From assembly GCA_027063105.1 (NCBI GenBank), contig JAMOSL010000172.1:1-5309 (forward strand): a DNA stretch of 5,309 nucleotides, written 5' to 3'. The position numbers were made by a program, and so were the translations under genes. The notes below the pieces were generated by a model. The model worked only from the letters and a program-made list of their open reading frames with translations. It was not told the DNA's origin and did no database searches. Shown here piece after piece: positions 1 through 5,309 of the stretch (positions are counted from its first letter, which is position 1; each line of letters starts with the position of its first letter). Source of the DNA: Campylobacteraceae bacterium (GTDB taxonomy: Bacteria > Campylobacterota > Campylobacteria > Campylobacterales > Sulfurovaceae).

Positions 1-507
1 CTTGTACATTTTGTTGATATGAGTTTAACTGAACTTGTAGATATCTTAAAACCTAATTATTCTTCAGATAATGGTATTATAATTTTAGATTTAAGTGAAT
101 CAATGCTTGAAGGTAGTGATTATATAGTCAAGGCATTAAGTAAGAATGTTAAATCAAATAATATTATAGATATGGCAGGAAAACAAAGAATGTTATCTCA
201 ACGGATTGCTAAATATTATATAGCATATCAGAATGGTATTAGAGATGATAATACCATACTTCAAATGAAGGATAGTGTTGAAGAGTTTAATAAAATTTTA
301 GAAAAATTAATATCAAATGATATTAATACCCCTGAAATAAATAAAGAATTGGTAGCAGTTTCTAAGTTATGGAGTATCGTAAATAAGTTTTATTTAAATA
401 TTAAAAAAGGTGGATTACCTAAAATAGTTTATGCTAGTACAGATAAAATTACAAATAAAATGGATAAAATAGTTGGATTATATGTTAATGAATTGGAAAA
501 AAAATAA
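1..507 (+). CDS. PilJ/NarX-type sensor-domain protein, C-terminal part (5' end outside window)
   Basis: The reading frame is open from the first base (L-V-H-F-V-D before the first Met at 19) to TAA at 505-507, leaving 168 visible residues. The Met at 19 has no ribosome binding site. The residues before it align with the interior of the next gene's product (F-V-D here, F92-L93-D94 there), so the true start probably lies about 265 bases upstream. The hallmark is an A-G-K-Q-R-M-L-S-Q-R-I-A-K helix at codons 57-69 (about 169-207). It is typical of the PilJ N-terminal domain (type IV pili methyl-accepting chemotaxis transducer N-terminal family) and resembles the P-box helix of NarX/NarQ. The rest is charged and helical, with no membrane segment, methyl-accepting domain or kinase domain, so it looks like a free-standing sensor. 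By analogy with its neighbour it is probably periplasmic, but the signal peptide is not in the window. The ligand is unknown; nitrate or nitrite is a guess from the family. Confidence 0.8.
   Translation, partial: LVHFVDMSLTELVDILKPNYSSDNGIIILDLSESMLEGSDYIVKALSKNVKSNNIIDMAGKQRMLSQRIAKYYIAYQNGIRDDNTILQMKDSVEEFNKILEKLISNDINTPEINKELVAVSKLWSIVNKFYLNIKKGGLPKIVYASTDKITNKMDKIVGLYVNELEKK
495..498 (+). promoter_or_regulatory. Weak ribosome binding site for the second PilJ-like gene
   Basis: GGAA lies in the last codons of the upstream gene, 9 bases before ATG 508 and 12 before ATG 511. The spacing slightly favours 508, but both Met codons give the same signal peptide. Because the stop and start codons abut, reinitiation by ribosomes finishing the upstream gene is probable. 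Confidence 0.4.
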
Positions 508-1269
508 ATGATGAAATCATATAAATATATAATATTAATATTAATATTGTCCTCACAAGTTCACTCTTCATCTATTCGTAATCAAATATCTCTTTTGGAA
601 GCATCTGAAAATATTCGTATGATTAGTCAAGAGATTGTTAAGAATTATCTATATTATTATTATAATAATGAGAAAAAAAAAGAGAAAAAGGCTATTTATT
701 CTGGTCTAAAATCGTTAGATGAGCAGTTTAGATTAATTGCAAAATCTACAAAAGATGAAGATTCAAAGGATATTTTGACATTTCTTGATTATAGTAAGGA
801 TAAAATAGAAAAGATACTATTAGACCCTTTTAATAAGGATAATCCAGCATTAATGGTAGATTATAGTGAAGTTTTATTAGAAGGTGCAGAGACAATTAGT
901 AAAAATCTTAAATATAAACCATCTGATGAAGAGAAGATTCTAATTAAAATGAAAGATATATCATTTTTGATAGATAGAGTGATAAAGTATTATATGGCTC
1001 TTTTAATCGAACCAGATAACCTCTCATATCAGGATATGCTAGATAAATCAATGAAAGATATGGAGAAAGATTTGGATTATATAAATACTTATAACTATAG
1101 TTCAAAGAATATAAAACATATTATTAATATTGAGAGAAATTGGAGTGTATTAAATAGTTTCTTAAAAGATGTTAAAGAGTCTAGAGTTCCAAATATCGTA
1201 TTGTTAATTTCCTCAGAAGTTAAGAAGAATGCAAAAATATTAGAAAATTATCACCGTAAAAATCAATAA
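508..1269 (+). CDS. Secreted PilJ/NarX-like sensor-domain protein, divergent paralog of the upstream gene
   Basis: A 253-residue protein. Its N-terminus is a good Sec signal peptide: K3 and K6, a hydrophobic core at about residues 7-14, and likely cleavage after V-H-S (residue 20). No later membrane segment is seen, so it should be a soluble periplasmic protein. Residues from about 89 to the end align with the whole visible part of the preceding gene. Shared blocks include the L-L-E-G stretch near 123-126, K-Y-Y at 160-162 and N-W-S-V-L-N (L-W-S-I-V-N in the neighbour) at 211-216. The first PilJ-type helix keeps I-R-M-I-S-Q (36-41). The second (about 146-162) has lost the A-G-K-Q-R-M-L-S-Q consensus, with S152 where the neighbour has the Arg of R-M. 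The ATG directly follows the upstream TAA, which suggests coupled translation. Met at 511 is an alternative start. Function is inferred only from the domain; it may bind a ligand, partner the upstream protein, or both. Confidence 0.8.
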   Translation: MMKSYKYIILILILSSQVHSSSIRNQISLLEASENIRMISQEIVKNYLYYYYNNEKKKEKKAIYSGLKSLDEQFRLIAKSTKDEDSKDILTFLDYSKDKIEKILLDPFNKDNPALMVDYSEVLLEGAETISKNLKYKPSDEEKILIKMKDISFLIDRVIKYYMALLIEPDNLSYQDMLDKSMKDMEKDLDYINTYNYSSKNIKHIINIERNWSVLNSFLKDVKESRVPNIVLLISSEVKKNAKILENYHRKNQ

Positions 1270-1283
1270 TTTGGAGATTATAT

Positions 1284-4200
1284 ATGAATAATAAAATTCG
1301 TGAATCTATATTAATTATACCCTTAGCTATTCTTTTCTTTGTTATCTCTTATTATACTTTTTTAAGTTTTAATGAAGTTAAAAATTCTTCATTAGTTAAA
1401 GATAAGATTTCATATTTAAAAGAGTTAGATAGTCTTCTGGATAATATAAATAAAGAGAGAGATTTGTCTGTTATATATATAGTAAATAGAGATGATTTCA
1501 GTGCATTTGATATACTAAAAAGACAACAAAAGAAAGTTGATAGTATTATATCTTCGCTTAAATTATCTTCTTCATCTATAGCTTCTATTCAGATGTTTAA
1601 AACTTTAGAAAACTTAGATGGAGTTAGAGATAAAATTAAATTAAATAATATAGATTTTCATACATATTTTTTCGATAAATATATAGATTTTTTTAGTCAT
1701 GCAGTTATTTCAGAAATATTAATTGTAGAGTCTATATTGAAGAATGATGTAGATACTAATCAATTTTACTCATATATGCAAAAGCTAAAACTAGATAAAA
1801 TTATCAAATTGGAACAACTTAAATCAAATAGTGATTTTATAAAAATATATTCTAAACTTTTAAAAGTAAAAGAGTCCATAGAGATAGAGAGAGGATTTGT
1901 CTCTTATAAATTAGCAACAATGCAATCTTTTTCACCTAAAGAATTTGAACTTTGGGATAGATTGATTGATGCAGATATTCTGCCAGATTTTTCAATTATA
2001 AATAATGATAAAATTGTAGAAAAATTATCTCAAATATTTGATGATGCTTTATATTTTGATAGAGTGAATGATATACGAGCAAATATAATATTAAACTCTG
2101 TAGATAAATCCATGCAGAAACATAATAGAGGAAAGTGGTTTAGGCTAGAAACAGAAAAAATAGCAAAGATATTAGAATCACAAAATATTATGACAACTCT
2201 TATGGAGAGTAGAATTAATCAAAATATAGAGAAAAAGAGAAAGAGATTATATATTCAGTTATCAATATTAGTTATATTGTTATTTACTATTTTGATAATA
2301 GATATGATTTTTAGACTTTTTAGAAAAGAGGCAAAAGATTTTATTACAGCAATTAATGATATTAGTTTAAATCTAAATGATGACCAGAGAAATGAACTTA
2401 ACTCTATCATTAAGAAAAAAGATAAAATTAAAATTTATAAATTTATGGCAGATACTATATCTGAGGCAAATAAAGCAAAAGATATGTTCTTGGCAAATAT
2501 GTCTCATGAGATAAGAACTCCATTAAATGGTATTTTAGGATTTACACAACTTCTAAAAAAGACAAAATTATCTGATGAACAGTCTCAATTTATTAATATT
2601 ATTGATAATAGTTCAGAAAATCTTCTTATTATTGTAAATGACATATTAGACCTTGCAAAAATTCAAGAAAATGAGGTTGAATTAGAAGATATAGCTTTTG
2701 ACCCCTTCAACACTTTTGAATCAGCGATAGAGTCTTATGGTGCAAAAGCAGATGAGAAAGATATAAGTCTTCAATTATTTATAGATCCTCATATAAAAAC
2801 AAAACTAATCGGTGACCCTACAAAATTAACACAGGTAGTCGTGAATTTAATTAGTAATGCTATTAAGTTTACTCCGGAGAAGGGTGTTATTGATATAGGA
2901 ATAGAGAGAATTAGTTCTGAAAATGGAAAATCTCGTATTAAATTCTTTGTAAAAGATACAGGCATTGGAGTTAGTGAAGCACAGAAAGAGAATATCTTTA
3001 AAGCTTTTTCTCAAGAGGATATATCAACAAATAGAAAGTTTGGTGGAACTGGACTTGGACTTACTATTTCTACTAAATTTATAAATGCTATGGGAGGTAA
3101 ATTGGATATAGATAGTATTCAAGGAGAAGGTTCCACATTTTTCTTTATATTAGATATGCCAGAGGGTGAAGAGCTTTTAGTTAAATATAATAGTTGTAAT
3201 GTTGGATTTTATATGTCAAAAAATAATAATATTCAACATCAAGAAAAAGATAATATAAAACAGTATATAGAATTTACTGGAGCTACATTTAGGGATTTTA
3301 ACTCGTTAGATGAGGTATTCAATTTAGAAGAGGTAGAGAGACCTAGCGTTTTATTTTTAGATGATATTGATATTTCTAAATTTCAACAATACCCTAGAGG
3401 TTCTATGAGAATAGTTTATATTTCAAAACACTATTTAAATAGAGAGAACGATAAAAATTTATTAGATTTTGTGGATGCTACTATTTTTAAACCAGTAAAT
3501 TTTACAAAAATTCAAAACGCTCTAAATAGTATTATGAAATTAAACATAACTACCCCTATTGAAGATAAAAATGATATTGGAGATGATAAGAAAGAGTATA
3601 TTTTCTCATTTAGAGACCTTAAAATGCTTGTAGCAGAAGATAATATTATTAATCAAAAATTAATTCAATATTCATTATCAAATATGGGAGTAGATATTGA
3701 GATTGCAAATAATGGTGAAGAAGCATTTGAGATGCGTAAATCTGGTAAATATGATATTATCTTAATGGATATTCGAATGCCAATCATGGGAGGAATAGAG
3801 TCGACACATGCAATATTAGAGTATGAAGAGGAGTTTATTAAGCCTCATATCCCAATTATTGCATTAACAGCTAATAATCTTAAAGGTGATAGAGAGAGAT
3901 TATTAAGTGAGGGATTAGATAACTTCTTAGCAAAACCATTAGAATTAGATTTAATGCTTAATATGTTAAAAGAGTATTTTCCAAATAAAATCACTAAAGG
4001 TCAAGAGAATGTAGATATTATCTTATACAAAGAGTCAAAGGTAGAGCATAAACTATTTAAAGCAGTTTTCTTAAAGATGGGATATAGTGTAGATAGTGCA
4101 AATTCATTATATGATTATAAGATGAAAATTACTAATACGATGTATGAATATTCATTTGTTGATGGCTCTTTATTTGAAAATGATAATACTGTACCACTTC

Positions 4201-4346
4201 TACTTAAAACAAAGAATATAAAAAATATTATCTTTATAAATAAACCATTTGAGAATAGAAAAGGATATTATATAGATGAGTATCATAGTATAATTCCAAA
4301 TCTAGCAGACTCAGTATTATTAGAATTTTACATGGCTAAGATATAA
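1284..4346 (+). CDS. Membrane-bound hybrid histidine kinase with NIT-like sensor and three receiver modules
   Basis: A 1020-residue inner-membrane sensor kinase. Membrane helices lie at about residues 8-28 and 322-345, flanking a periplasmic region of some 290 residues. That region resembles the NIT (nitrate/nitrite-sensing) domain: helices carry K-E-R-D-L-S (57-62) and I-E-R-G-F (201-205), the paired E-R motifs of the family. No clear HAMP or PAS domain follows. The kinase core is complete: H-box S-H-E-I-R-T-P-L-N with phospho-acceptor His408, N-box N521/N525, G1 box D558-T-G-I-G, F-box 571-577, and G2 box G588-T-G-L-G-L. Three receiver-like modules follow. The first (about 636-752) is degenerate. 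The second (778-896) is canonical, with E785/D786, phospho-acceptor D829, T862 and K884. The third (about 909-1018) is divergent but keeps D960 and K987. There is no Hpt domain. A GGAG ribosome binding site (1273-1276) lies 7 bases before the ATG, and the preceding stop is 14 bases away, so it is co-transcribed with the sensor genes. Kinase activity is secure; the signal is inferred. Confidence 0.93.
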   Translation: MNNKIRESILIIPLAILFFVISYYTFLSFNEVKNSSLVKDKISYLKELDSLLDNINKERDLSVIYIVNRDDFSAFDILKRQQKKVDSIISSLKLSSSSIASIQMFKTLENLDGVRDKIKLNNIDFHTYFFDKYIDFFSHAVISEILIVESILKNDVDTNQFYSYMQKLKLDKIIKLEQLKSNSDFIKIYSKLLKVKESIEIERGFVSYKLATMQSFSPKEFELWDRLIDADILPDFSIINNDKIVEKLSQIFDDALYFDRVNDIRANIILNSVDKSMQKHNRGKWFRLETEKIAKILESQNIMTTLMESRINQNIEKKRKRLYIQLSILVILLFTILIIDMIFRLFRKEAKDFITAINDISLNLNDDQRNELNSIIKKKDKIKIYKFMADTISEANKAKDMFLANMSHEIRTPLNGILGFTQLLKKTKLSDEQSQFINIIDNSSENLLIIVNDILDLAKIQENEVELEDIAFDPFNTFESAIESYGAKADEKDISLQLFIDPHIKTKLIGDPTKLTQVVVNLISNAIKFTPEKGVIDIGIERISSENGKSRIKFFVKDTGIGVSEAQKENIFKAFSQEDISTNRKFGGTGLGLTISTKFINAMGGKLDIDSIQGEGSTFFFILDMPEGEELLVKYNSCNVGFYMSKNNNIQHQEKDNIKQYIEFTGATFRDFNSLDEVFNLEEVERPSVLFLDDIDISKFQQYPRGSMRIVYISKHYLNRENDKNLLDFVDATIFKPVNFTKIQNALNSIMKLNITTPIEDKNDIGDDKKEYIFSFRDLKMLVAEDNIINQKLIQYSLSNMGVDIEIANNGEEAFEMRKSGKYDIILMDIRMPIMGGIESTHAILEYEEEFIKPHIPIIALTANNLKGDRERLLSEGLDNFLAKPLELDLMLNMLKEYFPNKITKGQENVDIILYKESKVEHKLFKAVFLKMGYSVDSANSLYDYKMKITNTMYEYSFVDGSLFENDNTVPLLLKTKNIKNIIFINKPFENRKGYYIDEYHSIIPNLADSVLLEFYMAKI
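1416..2138 (+). other. NIT-like periplasmic sensor domain of the hybrid kinase (approximate limits)
   Basis: This covers kinase residues about 45-285, between the two membrane helices. The two E-R motifs (E58-R59 and E202-R203-G204) sit on predicted helices about 144 residues apart, as in the two half-bundles of NIT domains. In NasR, the characterised family member, arginines of this domain bind nitrate or nitrite. Overall similarity is recognised by eye only; a profile search is needed to fix the boundaries. Confidence 0.55.
3189..3539 (+). other. Degenerate first receiver module of the hybrid kinase
   Basis: Kinase residues about 636-752 follow the receiver pattern: a first beta strand N-V-G-F-Y-M, a strand V-L-F-L-D-D ending at D693/D694, a strand R-I-V-Y-I-S, and a final F-K-P with K736. 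The acidic pair that normally follows beta strand 1 is absent (M-S-K-N there), so Mg2+ binding and phosphorylation are unlikely. It is probably a pseudo-receiver with a structural or regulatory role. Confidence 0.6.
4008..4337 (+). other. Divergent third receiver module of the hybrid kinase
   Basis: Kinase residues about 909-1018 align with a receiver: V-D-I-I-L-Y-K-E-S at beta 1, K-M-G-Y-S-V-D-S-A at the usual alpha1-beta2 position, S-F-V-D-G-S-L-F with D960 at the phospho-acceptor site, and N-K-P with K987. The acidic pair is reduced to K916-E917. D960 and K987 survive, so residual phosphorylation cannot be excluded. Confidence 0.6.
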
Positions 4347-4385
4347 GTTTATATTAGTAAAATAAATAAAATTAAAGGAAAAAAC

Positions 4386-4799
4386 ATGAGTATATTAAAA
4401 AGCGTAGCAGTTGCAACTATTATTGGATGTATGGGAAGCAGTTTATTATATGCTGAAGCACCAATTAAAGATGGTCAAGGGCATGGACAACAGATAAAAG
4501 GTAAGAAGCATAATATGAAAAATATCTTTCAACAACTTAACTTAACAAAAGAGCAGAGAAAAGAGTTAAGAGCTAGTAGAAAAGATATGCGTAAAACCAT
4601 TAAAAATCATAAATCTAATAAACTTAAAACAGGTGATTTCATTACTGAAAAAGGTGTTGATAGAAAAGGTATGTTAAAAGCAGCAACAACAAGAACTGTT
4701 ACAATTACAAACTCAAGAGCTGATATGATAGAAAAAACTCTCAAAATATTAACTCCAGAGCAGAGAAAGAAATTTGTATCTCTACTAAAAGCTAAGTAA
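4386..4799 (+). CDS. Exported Spy/CpxP-like LTxxQ-motif protein
   Basis: A 137-residue small, very basic exported protein. Two LTxxQ-type motifs, L-T-K-E-Q (53-57) and L-T-P-E-Q (122-126), each followed by a basic helix, are the signature of the Spy/CpxP family. Known members are periplasmic helical proteins: Spy is an ATP-independent chaperone, and CpxP restrains the kinase CpxA. The N-terminus is a signal peptide with a hydrophobic core at about 6-22. Cleavage could be after L-Y-A (23) or A-E-A (25). However, I-I-G-C (12-15) also fits a lipobox, so a lipoprotein is possible. An AAAGGA ribosome binding site (4374-4379) lies 6 bases before the ATG. The gene starts 39 bases after the kinase stop on the same strand, consistent with the same transcript or with regulation by the kinase. 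The central part (about 70-115) is rich in Lys, Arg and Thr and shows no motif I recognise. Family assignment is fairly sure; the precise role is not. Confidence 0.75.
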   Translation: MSILKSVAVATIIGCMGSSLLYAEAPIKDGQGHGQQIKGKKHNMKNIFQQLNLTKEQRKELRASRKDMRKTIKNHKSNKLKTGDFITEKGVDRKGMLKAATTRTVTITNSRADMIEKTLKILTPEQRKKFVSLLKAK

Positions 4800-4827
4800 T
4801 TTAATCTCCCTGTGGTGATAGAGGCTC
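4800..4827. other. Short convergent intergenic gap without a clear terminator
   Basis: Only 28 bases separate the stops of the Spy-like gene and glnB. The best hairpin is AGAGGCT (4820-4826) with AGCTTCT (4834-4840), a 7-bp stem including one G-U pair on the + strand transcript. It extends into the end of glnB and has no U-tract after it. On the - strand transcript the same stem carries an A-C mismatch. Neither strand shows a convincing intrinsic terminator, so the two transcripts may overlap or end by another mechanism. Confidence 0.5.
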
Positions 4828-5166
4828 TTATATAGCTTCTTCATCCTCTTCGCCAGTTCTTATCCGAATAGTCTTTTCTATTGAGCTTACAAAAATCTTA
4901 CCATCTCCAATTTTACCAGTTTTTGCAGATGATGCTATTGCTTCAATTGCTCCTTCTGCATCTTTCTCTTCGACGATAATATCTATTTTTACTTTAGGTA
5001 TAAATTCTACAATATACTCTGCACCTCTATATAACTCTGAATGACCTTGTTGTCTTCCATAACCTTTTACTTCAGATATAGTCATTCCAACGATACCGAT
5101 TTCAACTAATGCTTCTTTTACATCATCTAATTTATATGGTTTAATTATTGCTTCTATTCTTTTCAT
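4828..5166 (-). CDS. glnB: Nitrogen regulatory P-II protein (GlnB/GlnK family)
   Basis: A 112-residue P-II signal protein, the usual family length, starting M-K-R-I-E-A-I-I-K-P. P-II trimers bind ATP/ADP and 2-oxoglutarate and report nitrogen and energy status to partners such as glutamine synthetase adenylyltransferase, NtrB or the Amt channel. Visible signatures are Q39 at the base of the T-loop, the uridylylation motif Y-R-G-A-E-Y (46-51) with modifiable Tyr51, T-G-K-I-G-D-G-K-I-F-V (83-93), and R101/R103 near the C-terminus. All key residues are intact. The frame is open further upstream to a Met at 5235, but that extension overlaps the amt coding region in another frame and is unlike any P-II N-terminus. 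The start at 5166 has a good ribosome binding site. It lies 13 bases after the amt stop, so the two are co-transcribed. Linkage to amt is typical of GlnK, so glnK would be an equally valid name. Confidence 0.96.
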   Translation of the reverse strand: MKRIEAIIKPYKLDDVKEALVEIGIVGMTISEVKGYGRQQGHSELYRGAEYIVEFIPKVKIDIIVEEKDAEGAIEAIASSAKTGKIGDGKIFVSSIEKTIRIRTGEEDEEAI

Positions 5167-5174
5167 ATATTCTT

Positions 5175-5179
5175 TCCTT
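5175..5179 (-). promoter_or_regulatory. Ribosome binding site fixing the glnB start
   Basis: On the - strand this reads AAGGA, 8 bases before the ATG at 5166-5164. It lies in the gap between the amt stop and glnB, overlapping the amt stop region by only about a base at its edge. It supports the 112-residue P-II product over the longer frame from 5235. Confidence 0.75.
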
Positions 5180-5309
5180 TTATATACTTCTTGTAAATTC
5201 TGGATATGCTTCCATTCCACACTCAATAGCATCAAGACCTTCTAATTGTTCCTCATCATCAGCTCTTAACTGAATAAGTTTATTTATTATATAAATTACA
5301 ATAAATGAT
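5180..5309 (-). CDS. amt: Ammonium transporter Amt, C-terminal end (5' part outside window)
   Basis: On the - strand a frame is open from 5308 to TAA at 5182-5180, encoding the last 42 residues of a protein that enters from the right edge. It begins with a hydrophobic stretch, S-F-I-V-I-Y-I-I-N-K-L-I, which matches the end of the last membrane helix of Amt/MEP transporters. The cytosolic tail follows: R-A-D-D-E-E, E-G-L-D-A-I-E-C-G-M-E-A-Y-P. The E-G-L-D-x-x-E-x-G-x-x-A-Y pattern is the conserved Amt tail that contacts P-II proteins and takes part in gating. The protein would sit in the inner membrane and conduct ammonium or ammonia. Its stop lies 13 bases before the glnB start, so amt and glnB form an operon. 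The fragment is short, but the motif plus the adjacent P-II gene make the call firm. Confidence 0.9.
   Translation of the reverse strand, partial: SFIVIYIINKLIQLRADDEEQLEGLDAIECGMEAYPEFTRSI

Noticed and set aside
19..507. A complete 162-residue gene starting at ATG 19
   Set aside because: There is no ribosome binding site before it. The frame is open to the window edge, and the codons before the Met align with the interior of the paralog, so the gene starts outside the window.
1..1269. The two PilJ-like frames as one gene broken by a nonsense codon at 505-507
   Set aside because: The second frame opens with its own signal peptide. The two proteins also align with each other over the same domain region rather than forming successive parts of one protein.
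2322..2480. HAMP domain between the second membrane helix and the kinase core
   Set aside because: The segment is helical and charged, but it lacks the usual HAMP Pro and Glu landmarks and a clear two-helix pattern, so I left it as an unassigned linker.
4350..4355. TATATT as a -10 box for a separate promoter of the Spy-like gene
   Set aside because: In DNA this AT-rich such hexamers occur constantly by chance, and no matching -35 element or extended motif was seen.
4820..4840. Intrinsic terminator between the convergent genes
   Set aside because: The stem is only 7 bp with a G-U pair, lies partly inside glnB, and is not followed by a U-tract on either strand.
4828..5235. A 135-residue version of the P-II protein starting at 5235
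   Set aside because: The extra 23 residues are unlike any P-II N-terminus and overlap the end of amt in another frame. The Met at 5166 has a good AAGGA site and yields the standard 112-residue protein.

Overview
This is an AT-rich window (roughly 70% or more A+T by eye) of ordinary, densely packed bacterial genes. Gene content and composition suggest a Campylobacterota (epsilonproteobacterial) chromosome, such as a Sulfurimonas-, Sulfurovum- or Arcobacter-like organism. The clues are a short-spaced amt-P-II pair, a large hybrid kinase with several receivers, and low G+C. This assignment is inference, not proof.

Layout, left to right. On the + strand a tight gene run enters from the left edge. 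It holds the C-terminal part of a PilJ/NarX-type sensor-domain protein (1-507, start outside the window). A full-length secreted paralog of it follows directly (508-1269). Next is a 1020-residue membrane-bound hybrid histidine kinase (1284-4346) with a NIT-like periplasmic sensor, a complete kinase core and three receiver modules, only the middle of which is canonical. Last is a small exported Spy/CpxP-like LTxxQ protein (4386-4799). Facing them on the - strand is an amt-glnB pair: a complete P-II protein (4828-5166), and upstream of it the last 42 codons of an Amt ammonium transporter that runs off the right edge (5180-5309).

How the genes may work together. PilJ/NarX-type and NIT domains are both extracytoplasmic helical sensor modules, with nitrate/nitrite sensing members known in each family. 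Two soluble exported PilJ-like proteins immediately ahead of a NIT-like kinase suggest a multi-protein periplasmic sensing system feeding a phosphorelay. The Spy/CpxP-like product could be an output or a modulator of it. The convergent amt-glnB pair is a standard ammonium uptake and nitrogen-status module. It makes a nitrogen theme attractive, but adjacency alone does not prove a functional link. No DNA-binding response regulator, Hpt protein, RNA gene, mobile element or CRISPR array is visible. There is no gene-free stretch longer than 39 bases.
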